A stretch of 15,950 bases of DNA from Deinococcus depolymerans (GCF_039522025.1 NZ_BAAADB010000002.1:1-15950); one strand, 5' to 3'. Positions 7,301-15,950 are shown, numbered from the stretch's first letter. The notes: generated from the sequence alone by a model not told the origin. Numbers and translations: made by a program.

Positions 7301-7850
7301 CCGCGAGTTCCGTCTGCCGGTCCCCGCAGCGGCGCGCGACCTCCAGGCCCGGGTTCAGGAAGGTCAGCGCGTGGGCCGGTTCTCCCATCAGCAGGAACGA
7401 GTGCGCGATGTTCACGTTGCACGCGCCCCGCAGTTCGAGCGGCAGTTCCTGGTACTGCTCGCACAGCTGCTGGCACCCGTGCAGGGCGGCCAGCGCGTCG
7501 GCGTGCGCGCCCAGGTTGGCGTGCAGCATCCCGATGTTGTTCAGGCAGTGCGCCTGCCCGGCGCGGTCGCCCCGCCGGGCCCGCAGGTCCAGTTCCCGCT
7601 GCTGGCACTCCACGGCCAGCCTGAGCTGCCCGCTGCGCTGCGCGGCCAGCGCCATCAGGCTCAGCGCCTCGATCTCGGCCTCCTCATGCTCGGCGGCGCG
7701 GGCGGCGTTCACGTAATCCCCGGCGGCAGACAGCAGCCGCGCGGCCGCGTCGGGCGTGGCATGCGCCAGGAGCGTCTCGCAGTGCGCGGCGTGCCAGGTC
7801 AGGTCGGTCGGCCCGGCCGGGTGGGCGGGAACGCCGTTGGGCCTATCCAT
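4386..7850 (-). CDS. TPR/HD-GYP/TPR/GGDEF dual cyclic-di-GMP enzyme
   Basis: This 1154-residue cytoplasmic protein has two sensor-output modules. Residues ~40-330 are TPR-like helical repeats, ~333-395 a coiled coil, and ~396-575 an HD-GYP domain with its metal and signature motifs: HD at 445-446 in LHDIGKIG, HHERWDGRGYP with GYP at 508-510, and VADVFDALT. This family hydrolyses cyclic-di-GMP. Residues ~605-925 are a second TPR array, ~930-985 a coiled coil, and ~986-1150 a GGDEF domain with intact GGEEF (1067-1071) and an RxxD inhibition site (1058-1061), so it should make cyclic-di-GMP. No membrane segment or signal peptide is seen. The start overlaps the preceding wHTH gene by 8 bp. The TPR arrays probably bind protein partners; which activity dominates cannot be read from sequence. 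Confidence 0.92.
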   Translation of the reverse strand: MDRPNGVPAHPAGPTDLTWHAAHCETLLAHATPDAAARLLSAAGDYVNAARAAEHEEAEIEALSLMALAAQRSGQLRLAVECQQRELDLRARRGDRAGQAHCLNNIGMLHANLGAHADALAALHGCQQLCEQYQELPLELRGACNVNIAHSFLLMGEPAHALTFLNPGLEVARRCGDRQTELAALGILGLVHKDLRETALAEETLRGAIELARAHGETQHLIDLFDNLGQVYLELGQPEQATGMFSQSLYWAVDTGDVQGRVNALLSLGRAAFSRADTDGALAQLSAALAEARGHHLNASVRTILTALVEGLEAAGQPARAYPFLRDLRELERQVFSEDSERQVQSLRSQFEAERARREADTYRQLTEAAQQARLQAEETVRVRTAELEAVQIEIVTRLGMAAEYRDDRTGQHTRRVGELSAQLAQMLGLPPEEVDLIRWAARLHDIGKIGVGDDILLKTSPYTPDEFERMKLHTVIGAKVLEGSTSRLLRMAEEIARTHHERWDGRGYPRGLRGSGIPISGRIVAVADVFDALTSERPYKEAWTVPEALEEMQRGSGTQFDPDIVERLVRMVTSNQPTLQPLLAPRMHPDLHPAPPSPQLDVAARDEAQALTEQAWNLRQSDPKRGALIAPRALELARRSGDDLTLGRAQRTSGFYCFMAGAYEDALSHLSQGMDTGILCDDRALQADCANFMAAVYSNLQEYDRAADHLAVVLRIAREARDHLREAHALHNLSNLYYHARDLHKAMELVQEGLKLYRSLDHVSGLAFATSMQATVAFDLGDPELAAECAQAALLYAEQAGNVAVMNNARTTFGRATAQLGDMPRGIRLVRQAIEEAQQHDLTLQEAGHHFELGRLLHRDGQFTEARACYGRALELAGPISARDIIMQTFLQLSELSAAEGDPQTALDLYRRHHDVEREIHDLASALKTRALMTQLEVERVKSEAQIYRLRTIELATANEALERVNTEKSGLVNMLEEQSRLLERQLSEDGLTGLFNRRHVEGVLQHEFLHGRLTHAPLCVAMADIDHFKQVNDQFSHLVGDQVLRTVAALFQSAVRPSDSVGRYGGEEFLFVFPNTTTEHGQRICERVRELVNSYDWSQIHPALSVTLSMGVATNPRVPNHERLVSLADEQLYRAKRSGRNRVCVLPEGAGD

Positions 7851-9180
7851 CGGCCGGCCGGTGCGTTGCCGCAGGGGGGAAGGGGGGACGGGCGGGCGGG
7901 GCGGCGCTCAGGCGGTCCAGCGCCAGCCGCAGCAGGTCCGAGCTGTCCTGGGCGTCGTCCGGGCACACGACCAGCGACGTGTACAGGTCCAGCGGGACGG
8001 GCGCGCTGCGGCGCAGCTCCGCGAGGGCCAGACCGCTGCGCTCCTGCCAGCCGCGCAGCGCCGCGGGCTGCCCGGCCGGCGGGAGGCGCAGCAGCAGCGC
8101 GAAGGTCGCGCCGTTCAGGCGGTAGGCGCGGTCCTCGCGGCGGGTCGCGCCGCCCAGCGTCCGGGCCAGCCTGGAGATCAGGTCGTTCCCGCCCGCGTAC
8201 CCGGCCGTGGCATTCAGGTACCGGATGTTCCCCAGGTCCACCAGCGCCACCGCGAAGGCCGTGCCGTGACGGGCGGCGTAGGCCACCTCGGTACTCAAGT
8301 CGCCCAGGAACGCCTGCCGGTTGCCCAGCCCGGTGGACTCGTCCGTCAGGGCCGAGCGTTCCAGCGCACTGACCAGCACGCTCTGCGCCAGGGCCAGGGC
8401 CACGCAGCGGGCCGCCACGACCAGCAGGGTGCTCGCCTCCCGCGGCGTTTCGGTTTCCCGGCCGGTCCCGGCCGGTACGTCTGTCGCCCGCGGCAGCAGC
8501 GTGAAGGGCCGCAGCGTGAGCACCTGCCCGGCCGCCTCGACGCGCAGGGCCGCGTCGGCCGGACCGCCGGCCGGACATGGAACGGGCAGGCCGGTCCGGT
8601 GCAGGCACGCGGCGGGGGGGGCGGCCGGCGACGGGTACCAGGCGGCGCAGGCGTCGGCGCGGGCCAGTTCGGCCAGCAGGGGCAGGCTGGCGCCCAGGAT
8701 GGCCGGCACGCTGCGGGCGTCCTCCAGCGCGTGCGTCAGGTGCAGCAGGGCCTCGCTGTCCTGGCGCGCCTGCAGGGCCTGGCGTTGCAGGGTCTCGACC
8801 TGCCGGGTCAGGGCCGCCCAGGCGTCCGCGCCTGCGTCCGGGTGCGGGGGGGCCATGCCGGGCAGCGTGTCCGGCGGGGCGCAGCGGTACCCGGCGCCGC
8901 GCACCGTCTCGATGCGGCTGCCCGGCACCTTGCGGCGCACGCGGTTCACGTAGGCGTCCACGACCCGTTCGTCCCCGCCGAAGGCCAGTCCCCAGATGCG
9001 TTCCAGAATCTCGGAGCGGGAGTACAGCCGGCCGGGCTGGCCGCTCAGCAGGTCGAACAGCGCCAGTTCACGCGCCGTGAGGGACGGGGATTCGGTGCGG
9101 TGGTCCGCCGCGGGCCCCGCCGGGCCCGGCTCCGGGAACGGGTCCGCTGCAGACGCACCCTGCCGGTACGGGTGGTTCAT
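7843..9180 (-). CDS. OmpR-type winged-helix protein with degenerate GGDEF-like domain
   Basis: Residues ~31-101 form an OmpR/PhoB-type winged helix (LTARELALFDLL, then RVVDAYVNRVRRK and IETVRGAGYR), unusually placed at the N-terminus with no receiver domain. Residues ~150-265 may be a GAF-like sensor. Residues ~278-425 resemble a GGDEF domain (TDESTGLGNRQAF at 279-291), but the catalytic loop reads NGATF (356-360), not GG(D/E)EF, and the second metal aspartate is replaced by Gly (DLG at 315-317). It is therefore not expected to make cyclic-di-GMP but might bind a nucleotide. The role is probably a transcription factor. It overlaps the cyclic-di-GMP enzyme gene by 8 bp and starts 39 bp after the hydrolase stop, with no terminator between. 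The start has only a weak AGG upstream; residues 1-30 are low complexity. Confidence 0.82.
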   Translation of the reverse strand: MNHPYRQGASAADPFPEPGPAGPAADHRTESPSLTARELALFDLLSGQPGRLYSRSEILERIWGLAFGGDERVVDAYVNRVRRKVPGSRIETVRGAGYRCAPPDTLPGMAPPHPDAGADAWAALTRQVETLQRQALQARQDSEALLHLTHALEDARSVPAILGASLPLLAELARADACAAWYPSPAAPPAACLHRTGLPVPCPAGGPADAALRVEAAGQVLTLRPFTLLPRATDVPAGTGRETETPREASTLLVVAARCVALALAQSVLVSALERSALTDESTGLGNRQAFLGDLSTEVAYAARHGTAFAVALVDLGNIRYLNATAGYAGGNDLISRLARTLGGATRREDRAYRLNGATFALLLRLPPAGQPAALRGWQERSGLALAELRRSAPVPLDLYTSLVVCPDDAQDSSDLLRLALDRLSAAPPARPPFPPAATHRPADG

Positions 9181-9219
9181 ACCTGGGCATGATTCCAGAA
9201 GCCCGCTTACAGAAACCTC

Positions 9220-10053
9220 TCATCCTGAATCCCGGTCAGTTCCTTCGGTCAGGAACGCCAGCGTCGCGTCCCGCATGAACCGGCTCGTGTAGTGGCCTAC
9301 CCCCGCGAAGGTCTGCTCCTGGAACAGGTCGGGCCGCCCGGCGAACGCCGCCCGGTACGCCGCGGCCGTGGGCGCATGATGCGCCGCCAGGGGAAAGGTC
9401 GGGTCGGCCTCACCGCTCGCCAGCAGCAGCGGCGTGACCGGCAACTCTGCCACGTGCGTCACCGGCCGGTGGGCGTCCAGGAAGGCCTGCAGGTGCGGCG
9501 CGCGGACCTCCGGCTCCTGCCACACGCCGGACGTGATCAGCGCCGCCGTCCGCGCCACCGGGAAGCCCGCGTCCGGCAGCGTGCGCCGCAGCGTCTGCAC
9601 CACGTACCCGCCCATGCTGGACCCCACCAGCCACAGCGGCGCGCTCCTGAAATCTGGCCCGAATTCCGCGCTGAACTCTGCGTGCAGCGCCTCCAGGAGG
9701 GCCGGAGCCTCGGCCACCGTGCGGCGCACGCTCTCCCACACGTACTCGCGGGCATTCAGACCCGGTGGGGTGTCGCCCTGCCGCTCGCCGTGCAGCGCCG
9801 CGTCCGGCAGCAGCACCGCCGCGCCGCTCCCTCCCGCACGGCCCGCCGCCAGGGCCGCGTACACGCCCAGCTTGCCCTCCTTGGCCGCCCAGGCCCCGTG
9901 ATACACCACGCACACCGCCGTGACCGCCTGACCCTCGGGCGGCAGTTCCAGCAGGCACGGCACGCCCGCCAGGACCCGGCGCACCACCCGGTACGGCCGC
10001 CCCCCGGCCAGCGGGGCCGCGTGCGGGTCGCCCGGGTCGAACGCGCGGGTCAC
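9220..10053 (-). CDS. Alpha/beta hydrolase
   Basis: This 277-residue predicted cytoplasmic serine hydrolase has nucleophile Ser146 in GSSMGG, acid Asp217 in GEADPTFPL and base His254 in GVGHYTSRF. The N-terminal strand region contains VVYHGAWAAKEGK, the usual oxyanion-side HG motif. The fold resembles dienelactone hydrolase or prolyl-oligopeptidase-like esterases, so ester or amide hydrolysis is expected; the substrate is unknown. The GTG start at 10053 is chosen because it overlaps the phosphatase stop as GTGA (4 bp), typical of translational coupling; the longer open frame upstream is out-of-frame phosphatase sequence rich in Gly, Arg and Pro. It is the last gene of the permease operon. Confidence 0.85.
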   Translation of the reverse strand: MTRAFDPGDPHAAPLAGGRPYRVVRRVLAGVPCLLELPPEGQAVTAVCVVYHGAWAAKEGKLGVYAALAAGRAGGSGAAVLLPDAALHGERQGDTPPGLNAREYVWESVRRTVAEAPALLEALHAEFSAEFGPDFRSAPLWLVGSSMGGYVVQTLRRTLPDAGFPVARTAALITSGVWQEPEVRAPHLQAFLDAHRPVTHVAELPVTPLLLASGEADPTFPLAAHHAPTAAAYRAAFAGRPDLFQEQTFAGVGHYTSRFMRDATLAFLTEGTDRDSG

Positions 10054-10586
10054 GCGCCCACCCGGACCGCCGGACCATCCGGGCACGTGGCCCACACGTC
10101 CGGGTTGCGCAGCGCCGCCCAGTCCCCGAAGCCCAGACCCAGCGCCAGGGCCAGCAGGTTCCCGTGCGTGACCACGACCGTCACGCCTGCCGGGTCGCGC
10201 GCATCCGCCAGAGCCGCCTGAATGCGGGCGCGGGCCGCCGCGCCGGACTCGCCGCCCGGCAGGCACAGGGTGTCGTCTGCAAAACTCTCCCGCAGCCGCT
10301 CGCGCCAGTCGGCGCGGGATGCGCCGCTCAGGACCCGCTCGGTCAGGCGCTCATCCGTCGTGACGGGCAGCCCCAGCCGATCTGCCAGCGGACGCGCCGT
10401 CGCCGCCGCCCGCACCCACGGACTGCTGACGACCCGCGTGACGCCCAGCCCGGCCAGCGAACTGGCCAGGGCCTGCGCCGCCGCCTCACCGTCCGGGGTC
10501 AGCGGGGCGTGCGGTTCCTGCCCGGTCGCCCGCGCATGCCGCACCAGCAGCAGCGTTCCCGGCTTCACTTCAGGGCTGCCCGTCAT
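10050..10586 (-). CDS. Histidine phosphatase (phosphoglycerate mutase-like) family protein
   Basis: This 178-residue protein fits the compact histidine phosphatase family. The RHG-type motif is LLVRHARATG with Arg16 and catalytic His17, the second arginine is in SSPWVRAAATA (Arg59), a probable acid is Glu83 in LTERV, and the second histidine is His141 in VVTHGN. It removes phosphate from small phospho-metabolites or, less likely, interconverts phosphoglycerates; specificity cannot be read. Start and stop are both coupled: ATGA with the oxidoreductase upstream and GTGA with the hydrolase downstream. In this operon it may dephosphorylate an intermediate of the transported compound, which is inference. 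The third residue of the RHG motif is Ala, a tolerated variation. Confidence 0.87.
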   Translation of the reverse strand: MTGSPEVKPGTLLLVRHARATGQEPHAPLTPDGEAAAQALASSLAGLGVTRVVSSPWVRAAATARPLADRLGLPVTTDERLTERVLSGASRADWRERLRESFADDTLCLPGGESGAAARARIQAALADARDPAGVTVVVTHGNLLALALGLGFGDWAALRNPDVWATCPDGPAVRVGA

Positions 10587-12000
10587 ACGTTCCCTCCCCG
10601 CGCGCGCATCTCGGCCCGCAGGGCCTGCACGTCCACCGCCCGCACCTGCCCCGCGTGATCCCGCGCCGCCCAGGCCGCCGCGATCCCGGCCGCCTCGCCC
10701 ATCGTGTGGCAGTTCTGCTGCACGCGAATCGCGGACTGCGCCTCGAAGGTACTGCTCGCCGCGCGGCCCGGCACGAGCAGGTTCACCACGCCGCGCGGCA
10801 CCAGCGCCCGGAACGGAATCTCGTGGTACGCGTCCGGCGCGAAGTACGGCGCGCTGCCCTCCCGCTCGTGCAGCAGCCGCGCGCCCCCCTTCACCGAGTG
10901 GATGTCCACCGGGTAGTGATTCCGGCAGATGGAATCCTCGAAGCGCGCGCAGTCCAGAATGTCCGTCACGCCCAGCGTGTACTCGCCCTCGATGCGCCGC
11001 GTCTCACGTACGCCCACCATCGGCGCGACCACCCCCACGAACGCGTTCTCGCAGCCCGGCAGGAAGCGGCGGCAGAAGTCCGTCAGGCGCGTCACGGCCG
11101 CCCTCCCGTCCAGCTGCGCCTCGCTGAGCTGCCAGGGGTCCGCGCCGTCGTTCAGGTCCGCCCGGATGCGGGGGCAGTTGAAACTCAACTCTCCGGGCCG
11201 CCCCGGCACGCTGAACGCCTGGAAGTAATCCCCGTCCCGTTCCAGCAGCACCCCGTCCGCCACCGCCTGCCGGAACAGGCCCTCCAGCGAACTGCGGCGC
11301 CCCCAGACCATCCAGAAATGCAGGAACTCCGGCGCGTCCTGCGGTTGCCCCGCCCCGTTCAGGAAGTCACGCAGCCGCCCCGTATCCACGCCCGCCAGCG
11401 AGAACCGCAGACTCATGGCCTGATGCACCCCGTCCCCATCACCCGCCTGGAACGGCACGCCCGCCGCCGCCGCCACGTCCGCGTCGCCGGTCGCGTCGAT
11501 GAACACCCGCGCCCGCAGCGCCTGCAGGCCCCCCTTGTTGTGCACGACCAGCGCCCCGATCCTGTCGCCGTCCATGACGGGCTGCACCACCTGCGTATGA
11601 AACAGCACCTCCGCCCCCGCGTCGGCCAGCAGGTCATCCAGCACGAACTTCAGGCCCTCCGGATTGAACCAGTTGTCGTTCCCGTGCGCGTCCACCGCGC
11701 CGTCCCCCCGCGCCCGCAGGCGCGCCTTGATCTCGTCCGTCAGGCCCAGGTTCAGGTTCTGCCCGCCCGACACGTTCCGCATCAGCGGCGTCACCCACGC
11801 GTTCGTGCCCGTGCCGCCCAGGCTGCCCTGCGCCTCCACGACCAGCACCCGCGCGCCCGACCGGGCCGCCGCGACCCCCGCGACCGCCCCGGCCGTCCCA
11901 CCCCCCGCCACGATCACGTCCCATTCGCGGCCCAGCGTCCGGTAGGGGAGGGTGCCGCCTGTCGCGGCGCCGTTCACGCGCCCTGCCTGCCGTGAGTCCA

Positions 12001-12001
<1 letters not shown>
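10583..12001 (-). CDS. FAD-dependent oxidoreductase
   Basis: This 472-residue cytoplasmic flavoenzyme resembles the FAD_oxidored family. The dinucleotide-binding fold is at the N-terminus: DVIVAGGGTAG (GGGTAG at 33-38), closing with Glu56 in VLVVEAQGSLGGTGT. A second FAD-contact motif, FIDATGDADVA, is at 167-177. The C-terminus has the family's LVPGRAAS followed by CHTMGEAAGIAAA. The substrate is unknown; such proteins often sit beside sugar ABC transporters, as here, which points to oxidation of an imported sugar, amino sugar or related compound. The ATG at 12001 shares one base with the permease stop (TGATG). The longer open frame to 12196 is rejected because it is shadow sequence inside the permease gene. 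Confidence 0.9.
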
Positions 12002-12937
<936 letters not shown>

Positions 12938-12945
<8 letters not shown>

Positions 12946-13870
12946 CGACTTTTCCTCCGCGCGTCAGTTTGAAGTTGATCAGGCCGAACAGGATGCTGAT
13001 CACCGCGATGATGATCCCGGCCGCCGCCGCCAGCCCGTACTGGAAGTCCACGAACGCCCGCGAGTACGTGTAGAACAGCGCCGAGTACGTACTGCCGGCC
13101 GGGCCGCCCTGCGTCATCACGTAGATCTCCTCGAACACCTTGATGGCGCTGATGGTGGACATCAGGCTGCACACCAGAATCGTGGGCCGCAGCCCCGGCA
13201 GCGTGATGTTCCAGAACACCTGCGTGCGGGTCGCGCCGTCGATGGTGGCCGCTTCCTCCAGCTCCGGGCTGATGCCCTGCAATCCCGCGAGGTACAGCAC
13301 CATGTAGTACCCGATGCCCTTCCAGAGCGTCACGAACATCACCGCGTACAGCGCCGTGGCCGGGTTGTTCAGGAAACTGCCGTTCTGCGGCAGGCCCAGG
13401 AATCCCAGCACCGCCGTGACCGGCCCGCCCTGCTGGTACATCCAGTTCCAGATCAGGCCCACCACTGCGAAGCTCGTCACGACCGGCACGTAGTACGCCG
13501 TGCGGAAAAACCCGATGCCTTTCAGGGGCCGGTTCACCAGCAGCGCCACCAGAATCGCGATGATCTGAATGACCGGCACGACCAGGATGTACTTCAGGCT
13601 GTTGCGCAGCCCCGACCAGAACTGCCCGTCGGCAAAGAGTTCCCGGAAGTTCGCCAGACCCACCCACTGCGGCGGCGAGATGATGTTGTACTTCGTGAAC
13701 GCCAGGTACGTCCCGAAGATGACGGGCCACGTGTGGTACACGACCAGCAGGATCAGGAACGGAAGCATGAAGGTGTAGGCGATCAGGGTGTTACGGGCCG
13801 TCACTCTGGCGCCCGTGCCACCCAACTTGTGCTGTGCCCGGCGTGACACACGCCGCTGGGTTGAAGTCAT
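12938..13870 (-). CDS. Carbohydrate-type ABC transporter permease, MalF class
   Basis: This 310-residue inner-membrane permease has six probable transmembrane segments, the first at ~29-52. The EAA loop is EEAATIDGATRTQVFWNITLP, starting at about 205, and the class signature FEEIYVMTQGGPAGST lies at ~246-261. It is the first gene of the operon. The ATG at 13870 is chosen over one 26 codons upstream because the longer form would extend into the upstream terminator hairpin (13913-13939), and because TACACT sits 7 nt before this ATG in a leaderless arrangement. The substrate-binding protein normally encoded just before this gene is absent; a LEA-like gene and its terminator occupy that position. 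Confidence 0.93.
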
Positions 13871-13877
13871 GCCCGGC

Positions 13878-13883
13878 AGTGTA
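13878..13883 (-). promoter_or_regulatory. Leaderless-type -10 box of the permease operon
   Basis: The minus strand reads TACACT, then GCCGGGC, then ATG. There is no Shine-Dalgarno sequence and no clear -35. Only 37 bp separate this ATG from the T-run of the upstream terminator, so an operon promoter must lie in this short gap. The stretch TAC(A/C)CTGCCGGGCATGAC is shared with the DUF4127 gene start. Confidence 0.55.
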
Positions 13884-13907
13884 CGCACTTCGCGGCCCGC
13901 AGGCATG

Positions 13908-13939
13908 AAAAAACCAGCCTCCCGCAGGGGGAAGCTGGT
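13908..13939 (-). terminator. Rho-independent terminator of the LEA-like gene
   Basis: On the minus strand ACCAGCTTCCC pairs with GGGAGGCTGGT (11 pairs, one G-T), loop CCTGC, followed directly by a run of T residues (plus-strand a-run 13908-13913). It lies 38 bp after the stop of the small gene. A second small hairpin, cggacc/ggtccg at 13941-13958, sits between stop and terminator. Confidence 0.85.
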
Positions 13940-13977
13940 GCGGACCACGCGGGGTCCGGTGGGAGGTCAGTCCGGGA

Positions 13978-14214
13978 TCAGTGGCCGTCGCCGTCGGTCG
14001 CTTCGCGCTTGCCTTCGCTGTACTCGGCGTTGGCCTGCGCGTTGTGGACCTCGGCCTTGGCGCGGTCCTCAAGGGCTTCGGCCTTGTGGTGGGCGTCGCC
14101 CGTCACGGCGTGCGCGACATTGTGACCGGCCTCGCGGGCGCGGTCGGCGGCCTCGTTCACCTTGGCCTTGGCGGCGTCCAGCATGTTCCCGGCAGTGCTC
14201 TTGTCATCACTCAT
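13978..14214 (-). CDS. Small hydrophilic LEA-like protein
   Basis: The 78-residue protein has no Cys, Trp, Phe or Pro. It is rich in Ala, Glu, Asp, Lys and His and shows helical stretches such as DAAKAKVNEAADRAREAGHNV and KAEALEDRAKAEVHNAQANA, with alternating charged and Ala residues as in group 3 LEA proteins. Such proteins are linked to desiccation and stress protection; that role here is inference. No signal peptide or membrane segment is seen. The ATG at 14214 follows AGGAGG at 6 nt, which rules out the long upstream extension. The gene is monocistronic, with its own terminator at 13908-13939, and is divergent from icd. No promoter could be confidently placed. Confidence 0.85.
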   Translation of the reverse strand: MSDDKSTAGNMLDAAKAKVNEAADRAREAGHNVAHAVTGDAHHKAEALEDRAKAEVHNAQANAEYSEGKREATDGDGH

Positions 14215-14220
14215 TGTGAA

Positions 14221-14226
14221 CCTCCT
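14221..14226 (-). promoter_or_regulatory. Strong ribosome binding site of the LEA-like gene
   Basis: AGGAGG on the minus strand lies 6 nt before the ATG at 14214. It fixes the start of the 78-residue protein and implies a real mRNA leader, unlike the leaderless permease operon next door. Confidence 0.8.
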
Positions 14227-14383
14227 GCAAGTTGAATTCCCTTGGGTTGGCCCTCTTGGGTGTGCCCAGCATCGTTCAGCCGCGCGCCGCTGCGGTGAGT
14301 GCGCCTTCAGGGGCCGCGCAGCAACCCGAAGGCAAACCTTCATGAACCCTGCGCCCGCCACGCGGGTCGTGCGGCGCCAAAAC

Positions 14384-14400
14384 TCTGGACTGCGTCCAGA
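14384..14400. promoter_or_regulatory. Perfect palindrome in the icd/LEA-like divergent region
   Basis: The sequence tctggac-tgc-gtccaga has 7-bp perfect arms and a 3-nt centre. It lies 75 bp upstream of icd and 170 bp upstream of the LEA-like start, so it could be an operator acting on either gene. A second short hairpin, accc-ttcg-gggt-like (near 14412-14421), follows. No known regulator motif is recognised; it does not match the palindrome of the Deinococcus radiation/desiccation response motif. Confidence 0.3.
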
Positions 14401-14458
14401 CCGCGCCTTGAACCCTTCGGGTAACACGGACACCAAGTCGAAGCTCACGTGACTGGAG

Positions 14459-14464
14459 TACAGT
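14459..14464 (+). promoter_or_regulatory. Candidate -10 box of icd
   Basis: TACAGT ends 10 nt before the ATG at 14475, which would give a very short or absent leader. No good -35 is found 16-18 bp upstream. The alternative, that GGAG (14455-14458) acts as a ribosome binding site for GTG at 14463, is possible but would add four residues not expected in the family. Confidence 0.35.
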
Positions 14465-14474
14465 GACTCCCGTC

Positions 14475-15731
<1,257 letters not shown>

Positions 15732-15757
15732 GCCACAGAAATACGCCACAGAAATGA
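15732..15757. repeat. Two tandem 13-bp units after icd
   Basis: The sequence gccacagaaat occurs at 15732-15742 and again at 15745-15755, a tandem repeat of period 13 directly after the icd stop codon. It may be a slippage product. No function is evident. Confidence 0.5.
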
Positions 15758-15761
15758 GGGG

Positions 15762-15793
15762 AGGCCCGGACCGCACAAGCTGCGTCCGGGCCT
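15762..15793 (+). terminator. Hairpin after icd, probable transcription terminator
   Basis: Perfect 10-bp arms aggcccggac (15762-15771) and gtccgggcct (15784-15793) enclose a 12-nt loop, starting 30 bp after the icd stop. Only ttcct follows, so the T-run is weak; the strength of the stem still makes this the likely 3' end of icd mRNA. Confidence 0.65.
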
Positions 15794-15950
15794 TCCTGGT
15801 CGTGTGGTATGGAAAGACTCGTCTCTTCAGGGTAGGTAGTCGGCTGGAACTATGCCCGACACCACTGAAATGGGAGCGTCCGGGGCCTATCCCCGGACGT
15901 GTCAAAAGAGCTCCCACTCGAGAGTTTCGTCTGTCAGAACCCCGCCTGTC
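15794..15950. other. Structured intergenic segment, unassigned
   Basis: No open frame of note lies here. A hairpin gtcgg/ccgac is at 15839-15843 and 15856-15860. It is followed by a strong nested structure: outer arms tgggagc (15871-15877) and gctccca (15910-15916) around a perfect 9-bp hairpin, cgtccgggg (15877-15885) with ccccggacg (15891-15899) and loop cctat. The asymmetric inner bulge is A-rich (tcaaaaga). It could be an RNA leader, a small RNA or the end of a mobile element. It matched no riboswitch, tRNA, tmRNA or SRP RNA core that I know. Confidence 0.45.

Noticed and set aside
7756..9192. Plus-strand open frame of 478 codons opposite the winged-helix gene
   Set aside because: It is an Arg, Gly and Gln-rich shadow; the minus strand has a clear OmpR-type DNA-binding domain.
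9181..9219. Terminator between the hydrolase and the winged-helix gene
   Set aside because: No hairpin followed by a T-run exists in the 39 bp, so the two transcription units cannot be separated from sequence alone.
14215..14474. Deinococcus radiation/desiccation response motif upstream of icd or the LEA-like gene
   Set aside because: I looked for the AT-rich palindrome of that motif and found only the unrelated GC-containing palindrome at 14384-14400.
15839..15950. tRNA, tmRNA, SRP RNA, hammerhead ribozyme or known riboswitch at the right edge
   Set aside because: No T-arm or CCA-type end, no SRP loop motif, no CUGAUGA/GAAA hammerhead core and no familiar riboswitch core was found on either strand.

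Overview
The window looks like chromosomal DNA of a Deinococcus-type bacterium. The GC content is high. Two genes begin directly after a TANNNT -10 box with no Shine-Dalgarno sequence, which is the leaderless style common in Deinococcus. Intergenic spaces hold a dispersed modular repeat family. Protein content (DUF4127 protein, secreted subtilisin, TPR/HD-GYP/GGDEF protein, small LEA-like protein) also fits. The genus is inferred from style and was not tested by a search.

Layout: every gene from 254 to 14214 is on the minus strand; only icd (14475-15731) is on the plus strand. In minus-strand transcription order: (1) a 78-aa hydrophilic LEA-like protein with a strong ribosome binding site and its own terminator; (2) a tightly overlapping five-gene operon (13870 down to 9220) of two sugar-type ABC permeases, an FAD-dependent oxidoreductase, a histidine phosphatase and an alpha/beta hydrolase; (3) 39 bp later, two overlapping signalling genes: an OmpR-type DNA-binding domain fused to a degenerate GGDEF-like domain, and a 1154-aa protein with two TPR/coiled-coil modules, one driving an HD-GYP domain and one a GGDEF domain; (4) a lipoprotein subtilisin-like protease; (5) a DUF4127 protein followed by a small single-membrane-segment protein. 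Divergent from the LEA-like gene is icd, NADP-type isocitrate dehydrogenase.

How they may work together: the ABC operon has no solute-binding protein and no ATPase here, so it should borrow these from elsewhere; its enzymes would process an imported, probably carbohydrate-like compound. The DUF4127 gene shares a nearly identical 18-bp promoter/start signature with the first permease gene, which suggests, but does not prove, co-regulation. The two signalling genes form a cyclic-di-GMP unit with synthesis and degradation domains in one polypeptide and a possible nucleotide-reading transcription factor beside it.

Non-coding content: three copies of the modular intergenic repeat (near 111-246, 2327-2453 and 4207-4389), a possible 3' remnant of an IS200/IS605 TnpB element at the left edge, and a strongly structured, unassigned segment at the right edge. 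No tRNA, rRNA or CRISPR array was seen.
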